Positions 1 to 9,055 of a stretch of DNA of 64,000 nucleotides are shown piece after piece (positions within the stretch are counted from its first letter, which is position 1; every line of letters starts with the position of its first letter). Source of the stretch: Anaerolineaceae bacterium (lineage in GTDB: Bacteria; Chloroflexota; Anaerolineae; Aggregatilineales; Phototrophicaceae); the NCBI GenBank assembly GCA_020634165.1, contig JACKCF010000001.1, positions 1,984,001-2,048,000 on the forward strand, given 5' to 3'. The position numbers and the translations under genes are program-made. The notes below the pieces were generated by a model that was not told the DNA's origin, did not search any database, and saw nothing but the letters and a program-made list of their open reading frames with translations.

Positions 1-1516
1 GTTCCCCGCACCCGTAGAAGTCGACCCCTTCACTGGCGAAACGGTCGAAGGCCTGACCTCATGGGAAGTCTCTGAAGATGGCCTGACCTATACCTTCACC
101 ATTCGTGATGGCGCCGTTTGGAGTGATGGTACACCCATTACCTCGGCGGATATGGCCTTCTCAATTGGCGCAGGCAAAGATGACGAACTGGGTACTGTTT
201 GGACCAGCAATGTCGAACTGGTTGATAGCGTCAACATTATTGATGACAGCACCTATGAAGTCATCCTAAGCGATACCAACTGTGCCGCACTGTCCGATCT
301 CGGCTCGATTCGCTTTTTGCCTGCTCACAAGTACGCCGCCGACTACAGCGACTTTGTTGACAGTGACTTCAACATGAATCCCGACATCAGCGGCGGCCCA
401 TACATCCTTGAAGAGTGGTCACCGGATGAATTCCAGCGCTTCCGTGCCAACCCCGATTTCTGGGCAGGCGAACCCAACATTCCGTTCCTGATTAACCGCG
501 TCATTGGTGAGCAGGCAGTAGCCATTCAGGCCATCCAGGCTGGCGAAATTGACTACACCTACTTCCAGGGCGACCTGTTTGAGCAGATTGCCAACAAGGA
601 TGATCTGCAATTCGCATCCTTCCCGCAGGTGACGGTCAACTTCCTGTCCCTCAACTGGGCCGATCCCAATAGCCCGGAAGCTGCGCTTGATGAAGATGGC
701 AATGTGGTCGAACAAACGCCGCATCCGCTCTTCAGCGACATCAACGTGCGCAAGGCCGTTGCGATGGGCTATAACAAGCAGGATATCCTGGCCACACTCG
801 GTGGCGAAGAGGGCGGTACGCCGCTGTTAGGCGTCGTCGCTCCAACCATCGGCTGGGCTTACAATAACGAAGTCGAACTCTACCCCTACGATCCTGACAT
901 GGCCATGCAACTGCTCGATGAAGCTGGCTGGACCGATGCGGATGGTGATGGCGTCCGTGAATGCAACGGCTGTGCAACGGCTGAAGAAGGCACACCATTA
1001 GCCTTCACCATTCGTTACAGCAACATCCTGCAACTGTTTGAAACAACGGTGCTCGTCGTTCAGGATCAGCTTGGCCAGATCGGTTTTGACGTCAGCCTGG
1101 AACTGGTAGAGTGGTCGAACTACATCCCAGAGGTCTACTTCGGCCAGATGTATGATGCGACTGCAATGAGCAACAGCGGTGGCACGCAGCCGCCCGATCC
1201 GAACGACTTCACCACACTGCTGCTGGCCTCGCAGGATATTCCTGGCAGCGGCAACAACCTGGCCTCCTACGTGAACCCGGAAGTAGATGAACTCATCCGT
1301 CAGGCACGTTCTGTCCCCGGTTGTGATCAGCAGCAACGTGCTGAACTCTACTACCAGATTCAGCAGATCGCCCACGATGATGTCGCCTACGACTTCACCT
1401 TTACGCCCAATATCTATCAGGTGGCCAACAACCGTATCCAGGGCTTCAATCCTGGTCCGTCATGGGTGTTCTACGGTTACACCGCCCATGTCCATGAGTG
1501 GTCACTCGGCGAGTAA
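1..1516 (+). CDS. ABC transporter family-5 solute-binding protein, 3' part
   Basis: The reading frame is open from base 2 to the stop at 1514-1516, so the gene begins before the window; about 504 residues are visible. The protein resembles family-5 (DppA/OppA-type) binding proteins, which capture peptides, nickel or sugars outside the membrane for an ABC permease. Typical features are the 'WSDGTPITSADMAFS' segment near the visible start, 'DPDMAMQLLDEAGW' followed by an Asp-rich 'DADGDGV' loop, and the C-terminal 'YNIYQVANNRIQGF'-like end. The signal peptide would lie upstream of the window. It is convergent with the permease genes at 2149-4113, so it is not in their operon, although it could serve them. 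The substrate cannot be read from sequence. Confidence 0.9.
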   Translation, partial: FPAPVEVDPFTGETVEGLTSWEVSEDGLTYTFTIRDGAVWSDGTPITSADMAFSIGAGKDDELGTVWTSNVELVDSVNIIDDSTYEVILSDTNCAALSDLGSIRFLPAHKYAADYSDFVDSDFNMNPDISGGPYILEEWSPDEFQRFRANPDFWAGEPNIPFLINRVIGEQAVAIQAIQAGEIDYTYFQGDLFEQIANKDDLQFASFPQVTVNFLSLNWADPNSPEAALDEDGNVVEQTPHPLFSDINVRKAVAMGYNKQDILATLGGEEGGTPLLGVVAPTIGWAYNNEVELYPYDPDMAMQLLDEAGWTDADGDGVRECNGCATAEEGTPLAFTIRYSNILQLFETTVLVVQDQLGQIGFDVSLELVEWSNYIPEVYFGQMYDATAMSNSGGTQPPDPNDFTTLLLASQDIPGSGNNLASYVNPEVDELIRQARSVPGCDQQQRAELYYQIQQIAHDDVAYDFTFTPNIYQVANNRIQGFNPGPSWVFYGYTAHVHEWSLGE

Positions 1517-1544
1517 GTATTATCGCCTCAGCAATCAGAAGAAG

Positions 1545-1574
1545 CGGGCAGCCCAGGTGGTTGCCCGTTTTTTT
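1545..1574 (+). terminator. Rho-independent terminator
   Basis: The arms CGGGCA (1545-1550) and TGCCCG (1562-1567) are followed by a run of seven T. It lies 28 bases after the stop of the binding-protein gene. The T-run overlaps the stop codon of the convergent gene ending at 1573. Confidence 0.8.
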
Positions 1575-2145
1575 ATTCGAGGATGTCCACGCTATCCAGA
1601 ATCGCCTGGATAATCGGCTCCGTCTCTGGCCACTGCGCGATGCCTGCCGTCGCCGCGAAAACATAGTAAACCCCACTATCGGATTCCGTCACGGCAATCT
1701 CGGAGCGCAGCCGTTCCGCGCCTTCAATATCAGCACCCTCCAGAACCGTGATACGCGCATCCCGCCCATCGATCTGAATAGCGCGTGCAGCTTCGATGAC
1801 TTCCCATGCAGGTCCATCAGCCAGCGGACCCCGTTCCAGGAACAACGTCAGGGCATCGTCCAGGGTTTCGACTTCCGTCATCAGCCGTAAACTGCGCTGA
1901 ATCGTAATCGACGCCCCAATCTCCTGATTGAGCACCTCTGGGCTGCCCAGGAAAATAATATTCTGCTCTGGGATGACAAACTGCCAACCAGCAGGGTAGG
2001 AGAAATGGATCGACGCCGAATTCTCGAAACGTTCACTGAGCGTAACGCCGGATGCGGCCTTTTGGCTGTTCATTAGCCCTAGTACGATGCCAGCAAGGGC
2101 CACAATCAGCGCAATGCCACTGATAATCCATCTGTTTCTGGACAT
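1573..2145 (-). CDS. Small membrane-anchored protein of unknown function
   Basis: This is a 190-residue protein with one N-terminal hydrophobic segment (about residues 7-27) that could be a membrane anchor or uncleaved signal. The outside domain contains 'FSYPAGWQF', a motif of the kind seen in PsbP-like/DUF1795-type extracytoplasmic domains, and a C-terminal 'PIIQAILDSV' helix that fits the same fold. The start ATG follows AAGGG at a good distance and lies 3 bases after the stop of the permease gene, so it is the last gene of the minus-strand group. No catalytic residues are evident. A role as a surface or transport accessory protein is only a guess from position. Confidence 0.6.
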   Translation of the reverse strand: MSRNRWIISGIALIVALAGIVLGLMNSQKAASGVTLSERFENSASIHFSYPAGWQFVIPEQNIIFLGSPEVLNQEIGASITIQRSLRLMTEVETLDDALTLFLERGPLADGPAWEVIEAARAIQIDGRDARITVLEGADIEGAERLRSEIAVTESDSGVYYVFAATAGIAQWPETEPIIQAILDSVDILE

Positions 2146-2148
2146 GTT

Positions 2149-3081
2149 TTAGCCCTTATGCTGCCGATGTGGATCGAGCGCGTCGCGCAGTCCATCACCA
2201 ATCAGGTAGAAGCACAGCACCGTGATGACGATCAGCACCCCCGGCCACAGGACCAGATGCACCCCTGTGGCGAAGTAATTACGCGAATCAGTCAGCATAT
2301 TGCCCCAGGTCGGGGTAGGTGGCTGCACGCCAACGCCCAGGTAACTCAGGCCGGATTCCAGCAAAATCAGGTTCCCCGCGATGATCGAGCCTGTGACGAT
2401 CACAATCGAAAAGACATTCGGTGCGATGTGCGCCAGCAGCAGACGCCGATTCGTCGCCCCAAGTGCCCGCGCCGCCAGCACGAAGTCACGTTCCCGGATA
2501 GACAGCACTTCACCGCGTACCAATCGGCACGTTCCAAACCAGCCCAGCAGCGCCAGAATGAATACCAGCACTTCCGGGGACGGTTCCCAGATAGCCGAAG
2601 CGACCAGCAAGATAAACAGCGGTGGAATCGCGCTCAGTGTGTTGATGATCCACATAATGCCATCATCGATGAGGCCGCCATAAAAACCTGCGATCAGCCC
2701 CAGGGTGACGCCGATCATGATAATGCCGAAGCTGCTTGCATAAGCAATCGCCAGTGAAATACGCCCGCCGTAGATCAATCGCGCCAGTTGGTCGCGTCCG
2801 AGGTGATCCGCACCCAGCACAAACCCATCGACGCCTGGTGGCTTAAAGCGCGCCACCACATTGGTTCGGTTGACGTCGATCCCTAGCGGTCCCTCGATGA
2901 TTGGTGGCGCAATGATGCCAATCAATGTGAAAACGATCAGGATAGCCAGTGCGAACAATGTCAGCTTATCTCGGCGGATATGGGCGAGCGCATCCGACCA
3001 TAGCGAACGGCTCCGCAGAACAGTTTCGACGTCACTATGGTCCAGTTTCGCAATTTCAGCATCGGCGCTTCTCATAGTCAT
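2149..3081 (-). CDS. Dpp/Opp-type ABC permease, DppC-like
   Basis: This 310-residue inner-membrane permease has an N-terminal cytoplasmic stretch, a first membrane segment at about residues 40-60, the family signature 'LGADHLGRDQLARLIYG', and five further segments. The cytoplasmic EAA-type loop 'ARALGATNRRLLLAHIAPN' contacts the ATPase, and the C-terminus 'LGDGLRDALDP'-like element is typical of DppC. The start overlaps the ribosome site near the stop of the DppB-like gene (gap 3 bases). A second ATG two codons downstream would have better spacing from AGGA. No ATPase genes accompany the pair, so it may share the ATPases encoded at 8089-10054 or elsewhere. Confidence 0.93.
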   Translation of the reverse strand: MTMRSADAEIAKLDHSDVETVLRSRSLWSDALAHIRRDKLTLFALAILIVFTLIGIIAPPIIEGPLGIDVNRTNVVARFKPPGVDGFVLGADHLGRDQLARLIYGGRISLAIAYASSFGIIMIGVTLGLIAGFYGGLIDDGIMWIINTLSAIPPLFILLVASAIWEPSPEVLVFILALLGWFGTCRLVRGEVLSIRERDFVLAARALGATNRRLLLAHIAPNVFSIVIVTGSIIAGNLILLESGLSYLGVGVQPPTPTWGNMLTDSRNYFATGVHLVLWPGVLIVITVLCFYLIGDGLRDALDPHRQHKG

Positions 3082-3084
3082 GTC

Positions 3085-4113
3085 CTAACGCAGCCGGATA
3101 CGCGGGTCAAGTAGGGCATACAGCACATCGGAAATCAGTACGCCCGTGATGAACATAATACTGGCAACCACGATTGACCCCATCACCAACGGGTAATCGC
3201 GCTGGAAAACAGCATTAATCGTAAGCTGTCCCAACCCTGGCCAGCTAAAGACCTGTTCCACGATCACAGCGCCACTCAGCAATGTACCAATCGCCGGCCC
3301 CAGGAACGTGGCTACTGGCAGTAGCGCATTCCGAATCGCGTGCTTCCACCACACCCAGCGCATACGCAGACCTTTAGCCCGTGCTGTTCGGATGTAATCC
3401 TGGCCCAGGACTTCCAGCAGTTCCGTCCGTGTAAACCGCGACACATAGGCAATCGTGTTCAACGACAGCACAAAGACGGGCAAAATCATGTGCCGCATCG
3501 TTTCCAGCATGTCGAAATCGCCTCGGCTGCTGATGCTGCGCATGCCGCTCATCGGCAGCAAATCCAGTTGAATACTGAAGATGATAATCAGCAGTAGCCC
3601 CAACCAGAACTGTGGCACCGCATTGCCAATAACGGAAATCACGCGGATGATCTGGTCGATAGCATTTCCCTGGTTGATGGCTGCGACCACACCCAATAGA
3701 ATGCCCATGCCGTAGCCCAATATCAGCGCGCTGATCGTCAGCAGAAGGGTGGCGGGTACCCGTTCCATAAACAATTCCGATACAGGCCGCCGATGCTTGA
3801 GCGAATCACCCAGGTCGCCCCGCAGCAGGCCCAGCCGTGTGCCGGGGCTGTCGAGCGTGCCATCACCATTCGCATCGATCTGCGTCCAATCATTGCCAAT
3901 GAGCCAGTAAACGTACTGGATGAGCGGCGGTTGATCTAAACCGAGTTGTCGCCGCAATCGTTCTGCGCTCTCGGTATCACTGGCTTGCGGATTAAACGTA
4001 ATCAGGGCAACCGGATCGCCTGGTGCCGATAGGATCAGCATGAACGCGACGAACGTCACACCAAAAAATGTGGGGAATGCCTGGAGAATCCTTCGACGTA
4101 AATATGAGAGCAT
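3085..4113 (-). CDS. Dpp/Opp-type ABC permease, DppB-like
   Basis: This is a 342-residue permease of the DppB/OppB family. It begins with 'LRRRILQAFPTFFGVTFVAFMLI', has the periplasmic 'GDLGDSL' motif characteristic of the family, and carries the coupling loop 'YIRTARAKGLRMRWVWWKHAIRNALLP'-type element (about residues 240-265). An unusual extra is an acidic, calcium-loop-like stretch 'DANGDGTLD' in the first periplasmic loop. The start ATG follows AGGAAG at 5 bases. It lies 123 bases after the URO-D-type gene and directly before its DppC-like partner, suggesting co-transcription. Confidence 0.93.
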   Translation of the reverse strand: MLSYLRRRILQAFPTFFGVTFVAFMLILSAPGDPVALITFNPQASDTESAERLRRQLGLDQPPLIQYVYWLIGNDWTQIDANGDGTLDSPGTRLGLLRGDLGDSLKHRRPVSELFMERVPATLLLTISALILGYGMGILLGVVAAINQGNAIDQIIRVISVIGNAVPQFWLGLLLIIIFSIQLDLLPMSGMRSISSRGDFDMLETMRHMILPVFVLSLNTIAYVSRFTRTELLEVLGQDYIRTARAKGLRMRWVWWKHAIRNALLPVATFLGPAIGTLLSGAVIVEQVFSWPGLGQLTINAVFQRDYPLVMGSIVVASIMFITGVLISDVLYALLDPRIRLR

Positions 4114-4171
4114 GACGACTTCCTGGGTGGCTGATCGTCGGGGATTCTAACACACGTATTCAATCCCAACG

Positions 4172-4195
4172 AAAAATGCCAGCCATATGATTGGC
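4172..4195 (-). terminator. Weak hairpin with T-run after the URO-D-type gene
   Basis: Read on the minus strand, a GCCA...TGGC stem around a CATATG core is followed by ATTTTT. The stem is short and imperfect, so it is at most a partial terminator between the URO-D-type gene and the permeases. Confidence 0.3.
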
Positions 4196-4236
4196 GCCCT
4201 GATCGGCTTTAATTATCAGTCAGGTTGGCTTTTATC

Positions 4237-5178
4237 TCATCGGTTCCACTGATGCGCCGTGTCGATAGCGGTTTTCAGGTTTTCCCAGGGCGTGTCGCTC
4301 GGTACAGTACAATCTGCTCCCAGGATGAATTGCTCCGGCGCAGCGCTCAGAACAGCTTCGGCGGCTTGTCTGACTTGTTCCGTTGTGCCCTTAGCCATTA
4401 TCCCCAGGCGCTCTAGCCCACCCATATACGGTCGGCCAAACATCTCGGCGGCTTCAACCATTGAGAGCTTCTTTTCACCCAGGTGCAGTGGACTGTTGAC
4501 GACATCACCTGGATAGTCCACGAAGCGAGTGAAATCATCATAGCCCTGAACGTAGTCGCAGACGTGCAGAATATTGAAGGGGCAGGCGTCATTGATTTCA
4601 TTCATGATAGTCAGGTCGTAGGGTTTGATGGCGATGTCAAAGATGCTTGCATCATCAAATCGTCCGGCTTCGCCCCCCTGTGTGGAAGCATAAAAACCGT
4701 CCACCCCCAGTTTGATGCAGGCTCGGACAAATGACAGCAGGCTCTCCGTGACGATCTCCATCCCTTTTTTGACGGCGTCAGGGTCTTGCTGTAGATGCCT
4801 GTCGAGCACCTCTCTACCTGCAATTTGACCAGCACACATAAAAGGCGAATAAAGCGTTACGATAACGACCGCCTCGTCTTTCAGCGCCTTCACCAGCCCC
4901 TCAACGGCCTTGAGTTGCCCCTCAAAATAACTGGCATCAAGACGCGGGACTTTGCCCCAGTCTTCCGGCTTCTGTATATCTGCCATCGCCGGGAAGCTGC
5001 GTTCATATTGAATCTTGACCAGGTCCATACCCGTATACCGGAAGAATTCGATGTGTTTTTCGACCGCTGCTTGTCCTTCATGGAACTCAGCCGGAAAGTG
5101 GAGGAAAAATGCTGCCGGAATATATGGGGTATGCTGGTTAGCATCCAGTAAGCTTAAAACTGCTTCACGCTTATTCAT
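4237..5178 (-). CDS. Uroporphyrinogen decarboxylase-family protein (corrinoid methyltransferase-like)
   Basis: This 313-residue TIM-barrel protein belongs to the URO-D superfamily. It is closer to the MtaA/MtbA-type methyltransferases than to true HemE: it has 'HVC' (H205, C207) and 'LGADCTVPSDTPWENLKT' with C290, the H-x-C...C zinc site that binds a thiol methyl acceptor. The N-terminal HemE motif of the decarboxylase is not seen. Such proteins move methyl groups between corrinoid proteins and thiols, and many non-methanogen members sit in sugar-uptake clusters without a proven reaction. The start ATG follows AAGG. Its upstream neighbour is the GH88 gene and its downstream neighbours are permeases, so a role in catabolism of an imported methylated or substituted substrate is an inference. 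Confidence 0.8.
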   Translation of the reverse strand: MNKREAVLSLLDANQHTPYIPAAFFLHFPAEFHEGQAAVEKHIEFFRYTGMDLVKIQYERSFPAMADIQKPEDWGKVPRLDASYFEGQLKAVEGLVKALKDEAVVIVTLYSPFMCAGQIAGREVLDRHLQQDPDAVKKGMEIVTESLLSFVRACIKLGVDGFYASTQGGEAGRFDDASIFDIAIKPYDLTIMNEINDACPFNILHVCDYVQGYDDFTRFVDYPGDVVNSPLHLGEKKLSMVEAAEMFGRPYMGGLERLGIMAKGTTEQVRQAAEAVLSAAPEQFILGADCTVPSDTPWENLKTAIDTAHQWNR

Positions 5179-5387
5179 CGATCCAACCTTTGCTCACTGT
5201 TCCTGCGCATAATTGTACCCATTCTGAACGTTTATGTCCGTTGGATACTGAGTCCACAGTGACGTTTATCCACGTAATCAACGCTAATAAATGCGTACTT
5301 CAGTGAATCTATCCAGTCCCAGTATCTGGACTTCTGAATTGCCGTACCCTGTTGCCCATGCTCCCTTTAGCAATTGGCAGTAGCTGA

Positions 5388-6764
5388 TTAGGTGTGGTCA
5401 AAAAACGAATAATACTGTCCTGATGCCATTCTCGAAATCAGCAGTGCCAGTTCCACAGCATGATAATCACCCCACAGCGAGGACTCGCCATACGGTATTC
5501 GGCTGCCATCAGGCACATAATCAAACCCCCTCGGCTGATGGTAAATCGAATGCAGGATTAGCCCTTCATGCGTCGGGTCTGTAGATAGATATGGCTCAGA
5601 GAATAATGTCTCAGCAATGGTCAATCCGGCGGCAATATAGCGCTCGGCATCGCTGTCGCCCTTCGCCTGTAGATACTTGCCAAAGCGGATCAGCCCTTGT
5701 GCTGTGATCGCTGCCGCCGAACTGTCTACCGGCTCATATGGATTGTACGGGTCGGAATCAGTCGACTGATAATCCGGTAGATGAACCAGCCCCGGCGCGC
5801 CGACATCCCAAAAGGGGATGCCATCTTTGCAGGTATAGCCATCGATGTAGTAATCGCAGGTCATGCGTAGCAGGCGTTCATAGCGTGCTTGTACGCTCTC
5901 TCGTCCACCAAGCGCACTGAATTCAGCTTCATCCGCATGTGGTAGATACTCTAGCAGTTCCGCAAACCCAAGAATGACCCAGCTCGCGCCGCGCGTCCAT
6001 GTCGTGAATGGCGAATAACCCTGTTGGGTACTTGGACAGCGATACTTGCCATCATTAACATTGAAAATTGACTCATGCACGACTCGCCCCGGCACATCAT
6101 ACGTATCGCGCCCTTCGCCATAATAGACATTGAAGATTGACGTTGTTTCCGCATGTTCAAGCGCCCGATAGAGCAGGTTGACACGTGCTTCGCCTTCGCC
6201 GATCAGAATATGTCCCAGTTGATGGCTCATCACCAGTGACCGCATTGAGCGAATCGTATCTGCGAACAGCGAGTGCGGCCCATTGAAAGAGTAGATATAG
6301 CCTTTACCTGTCTCGCTCATCTGATAGCGCATGGCCTGCACAGCCCCGGATACCTTAAGCGCCAACTCGCACTCAGCCAGGTCTGCCGCATTGACGCCGT
6401 TTCGTTCCTCAAAAATCAGTCGTCTGAGGTTGCCGTATGTCGATAAATTGTTGAAGCCATGATCGTGAACGCCGGTATGCGTAACATGCGAAGGCATCCA
6501 GCTTAAGGTACGCTCCCGACCGAGCCTGAGCAGCCGATCATCATCGTTCATATCAAACAGCAGCAGCGCCTGCCCGATGAAAAATCCCAGCGTCCAATCG
6601 GTCCACGAACGAGATGTATATCGACCCTTCACTGTGATGACGGGTGAACCATCCTGCCTGTCCCAGCGATCATGGACGGCCAGCACTTTTTCTGTCGCCA
6701 GCTCGACGAAAGTCTCTATTTTTGGCACACACTGCTGAGGGGTGAGTTGAGTTTGGATCTGCAC
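5388..6764 (-). CDS. GH88/GH105-type unsaturated glucuronyl hydrolase
   Basis: This 458-residue (alpha/alpha)6-barrel protein resembles unsaturated uronyl hydrolases, which use hydration chemistry to split the 4,5-unsaturated uronic acid left by polysaccharide lyases. Visible family motifs are 'DWTLGFFIGQ' (near residue 56), 'HDHGFNN' (near 100), 'QQGYSPFTTWTRGASW' in the middle, 'VDSSAAAITAQGL', and 'ESSLWGDYHAVELAL' near the end. No signal peptide is evident, so it should act in the cytoplasm on imported oligosaccharides. The start is a GTG with only weak ribosome-site complementarity, and the next in-frame ATG is far inside the fold. It is divergent from the short-chain dehydrogenase at 7002, with a perfect palindrome between them. 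Confidence 0.85.
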   Translation of the reverse strand: MQIQTQLTPQQCVPKIETFVELATEKVLAVHDRWDRQDGSPVITVKGRYTSRSWTDWTLGFFIGQALLLFDMNDDDRLLRLGRERTLSWMPSHVTHTGVHDHGFNNLSTYGNLRRLIFEERNGVNAADLAECELALKVSGAVQAMRYQMSETGKGYIYSFNGPHSLFADTIRSMRSLVMSHQLGHILIGEGEARVNLLYRALEHAETTSIFNVYYGEGRDTYDVPGRVVHESIFNVNDGKYRCPSTQQGYSPFTTWTRGASWVILGFAELLEYLPHADEAEFSALGGRESVQARYERLLRMTCDYYIDGYTCKDGIPFWDVGAPGLVHLPDYQSTDSDPYNPYEPVDSSAAAITAQGLIRFGKYLQAKGDSDAERYIAAGLTIAETLFSEPYLSTDPTHEGLILHSIYHQPRGFDYVPDGSRIPYGESSLWGDYHAVELALLISRMASGQYYSFFDHT

Positions 6765-6870
6765 AGAATTGGCCTAATCCCAGGAAAAATCATCATCTTA
6801 TAAATTCTTACCGCGCTGATGATAACATCGATTTTCTTCTCAACAAACACCTCACACAGTCAAAAAAGGT

Positions 6871-6886
6871 AAATCCTATAGGATTT
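6871..6886. promoter_or_regulatory. Perfect 16-bp palindrome, likely operator
   Basis: AAATCCTATAGGATTT is a perfect palindrome between the divergent GH88 gene (start 6764) and dehydrogenase gene (start 7002). Its position fits a shared operator. The binding regulator is not known. Confidence 0.5.
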
Positions 6887-7001
6887 TCGCTCTCGAAGCT
6901 TGTCTCACCATAGGGAACCCTTTATGATTACCTTCAGGCTTTCTATGGAACCAACTGAATCAAATAAACACATTTTCTTTTACAGATAACTGAGGTGGGA
7001 T

Positions 7002-7778
7002 ATGTCAGATGGGCGTGTGGCAATTGTAACTGGCGGCGGACGGGGTATTGGACGCGGGATCGCACTCGCACTCGCGGAACGCGGCTGGCATATCGTGGTT
7101 AATTTTCGCTCGAATCGTCAGGCCGCTGATGAAACTGCGGCCTTGATTCAATCCAATGGTGCCAGCGCATTCGTCGTTCAGGCCGATATTGGCAACCTGG
7201 CCGATCATAAGTCGATGGTTGACGCCGTACTTCAGCAATACGGGCGCATTGACCTGCTGGTGAATAATGCCGGCATGGGGCCACGCCAGCGCCTTGATAT
7301 CCTCGACATGACAACCGAAAGCTATGATGAGGTAATGGACGTCAACTTGAAAGGGCCGCTTTTCCTCACCCAGCGTGTCGCCAATAAAATGATTGAATTA
7401 CTTCAATCAGGCGCTGTTGACGCTCCCAAAGTCATCAATATCGGTTCAATCAGCGCTTATACGAGCAGCGTGTCACGCGGCGAATATTGCGTTTCAAAAG
7501 CGGGTATGGCGATGGTGACGACGCTCTTTGGTGATCGCCTCGCGGAGTATGGCATCAATGTATACGAAATTCGGCCCGGAATTATCAGAACGGACATGAC
7601 GAGTGGGGTAACGGCCAAATACGATAAGCTGATCGCGGATGGTCTGACGCCGATCCAGCGCTGGGGCGAACCGGACGACATAGGCAAAGCAGTCGTCGCG
7701 ATTGCCGAGGGATACTTGCCATTTTCAACAGGTGAAGTCATCAATGTCGATGGTGGTTTCCACATGCACAGACTGTAG
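7002..7778 (+). CDS. Short-chain dehydrogenase/reductase
   Basis: This 258-residue classical SDR is cytoplasmic and NAD(P)-dependent. It shows the nucleotide-binding 'TGGGRGIG' (residues 10-17), NNAG (88-91), and the catalytic set S149, Y162 and K166 in 'YCVSK'; the C-terminal 'VINVDGGFHM' closes the fold. The start ATG follows GAGGTGG. FabG-type annotation is common for such proteins, but its position divergent from an unsaturated uronyl hydrolase makes a keto-sugar reductase, such as a KduD-like 2-keto-3-deoxyuronate dehydrogenase, a reasonable alternative. No substrate-defining residue can be pointed to. Confidence 0.88.
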   Translation: MSDGRVAIVTGGGRGIGRGIALALAERGWHIVVNFRSNRQAADETAALIQSNGASAFVVQADIGNLADHKSMVDAVLQQYGRIDLLVNNAGMGPRQRLDILDMTTESYDEVMDVNLKGPLFLTQRVANKMIELLQSGAVDAPKVINIGSISAYTSSVSRGEYCVSKAGMAMVTTLFGDRLAEYGINVYEIRPGIIRTDMTSGVTAKYDKLIADGLTPIQRWGEPDDIGKAVVAIAEGYLPFSTGEVINVDGGFHMHRL

Positions 7779-7916
7779 CTTGCCTAAATTCCCTGAGCTT
7801 GCATGTTTGTAAAAGTGATTGTTACGTTTGGCTTGTTCTGCCTGCCACTGAAGGAATCCGGCGAGCACAAAGCCAAGCTCCCTGATGGAAGTCAAATAAG
7901 CAAAAAGGCAAATGGG

Positions 7917-7952
7917 CAACGGGTCAGAGCGCCTTTAGTGCGCTTCCCGTTG
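7917..7952. repeat. Two-tier inverted repeat without T-run
   Basis: The outer arms CAACGGG/CCCGTTG (7917-7923, 7946-7952) enclose inner arms AGCGC/GCGCT (7928-7932, 7940-7944). It lies between the dehydrogenase and the convergent transporter operon and may help end the dehydrogenase transcript. Otherwise the 310-base gap from 7779 to 8088 holds only this hairpin and the terminator at 8023. Confidence 0.5.
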
Positions 7953-8022
7953 TCACATCATAGCCATAGAGCTTCAGCCTATGGCGACAATAACTATGGT
8001 GTTGCTATTCGCACGCAAGCAA

Positions 8023-8060
8023 AATAGCCATTTCTCGCTAGGGTATGAGAAATGGCTATT
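8023..8060 (-). terminator. Terminator of the Opp-type operon
   Basis: A perfect 14-bp stem, AATAGCCATTTCTC (8023-8036) and its complement (8047-8060), has a 10-base loop and is followed on the minus strand by TTTT. It lies 28 bases past the stop of the last ATPase gene. Confidence 0.85.
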
Positions 8061-8088
8061 CTTGTCGATTTCAACGTAACGGCTTCTG

Positions 8089-9054
8089 CTAGGCTTCTGC
8101 TTCTTCCGTGTACAGATGGCATTTGACCAGCACATCGTCAATAGCAATATCTGGCGGAACGACCGTCTTGCAAACATCCATGACGAGCGGACAGCGACCT
8201 GCAAATCGGCAGCCCTGACGCATATACTCCTCATGTTCAAGCTCTGCCAGCGTAACCGTATCTGACCAGCGCAATTTGGGGTCTGCTTGCGGGATGGAAT
8301 CGCGCAGCAGTTTGGAGTAGGGGTGCCTGGGATTCATCAATACCTGTTCCACAGTGCCCATTTCAACGATTTTGCCTCGGAACATAATGGCGATCCGGTC
8401 GCTGACGTAATAGGCTGTTGCCAGATCATGCGTGATATACAGGATGCTCACGCCCAGTTCATCCCGTAGCTTCTTGAACAGATTGACAATCGACATACGC
8501 AGCGAGGCATCAACCATGGAAACTGGCTCATCAGCGATGATCAGTTGCGGGTCCGTGAGCAGGGCGCGCGCAATCGAAATGCGCTGGAGCTGTCCGCCGG
8601 AAAATTCACTGGGATACTTTCCAGCGACATCATGATATGTCAGGCCGACCAGACGCAATTTTTGGTCAATCCAATCAATGGTGTCCTTTTTCGTCTTAGC
8701 CAGCTTAAAGTTCTGCACAGTCTCGTGAAAATAAGAATCAACGCGCCGCATCGGGTTAAACGTGCTGAATGGGTCCTGGAAGATGGCTTGCACCCCTTCA
8801 GTAAGCCATGCCTTCTCATGCGGAGATTGCAGCTTCCCGTTGTGGTACAACTCCCCGTCGGTGATGTCTTCAAATCCGAGGATCATCTTGGCGGTGGTTG
8901 TTTTCCCACAGCCACTTTCGCCCGCCAGAGTGAAGATTTCTGCGGGTTTGATGTAAAAGCTAACATTGTCGACAGCCGTCAGGACCGCTCTGGAAATCAC
9001 ATTGCCCTGGGAATACCGTTTAATGAGTTCGTTCGCTTCTAGCAATTTGTCCAT
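8089..9054 (-). CDS. Opp/Dpp ABC transporter ATPase, OppF-like
   Basis: This 321-residue cytoplasmic ATPase has Walker A 'GESGCGKTT' (residues 45-53), the ABC signature 'FSGGQ' (151-155), and Walker B 'LIIADEP' (171-177). Its C-terminal oligopeptide-transporter extension contains 'CRFAGRCPLVMDVC', the cysteine cluster typical of OppD/OppF proteins. It should power the permease pair encoded just upstream. The ATG is one base past the stop of the OppD-like gene. It is the last gene of the operon, followed by a clear terminator. Confidence 0.95.
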   Translation of the reverse strand: MDKLLEANELIKRYSQGNVISRAVLTAVDNVSFYIKPAEIFTLAGESGCGKTTTAKMILGFEDITDGELYHNGKLQSPHEKAWLTEGVQAIFQDPFSTFNPMRRVDSYFHETVQNFKLAKTKKDTIDWIDQKLRLVGLTYHDVAGKYPSEFSGGQLQRISIARALLTDPQLIIADEPVSMVDASLRMSIVNLFKKLRDELGVSILYITHDLATAYYVSDRIAIMFRGKIVEMGTVEQVLMNPRHPYSKLLRDSIPQADPKLRWSDTVTLAELEHEEYMRQGCRFAGRCPLVMDVCKTVVPPDIAIDDVLVKCHLYTEEAEA

Positions 9055-9055
9055 G

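Noticed and set aside
7803..8027. 74-codon frame in the gap after the dehydrogenase
   Set aside because: It runs through two hairpins including a terminator, and shows no recognisable domain.
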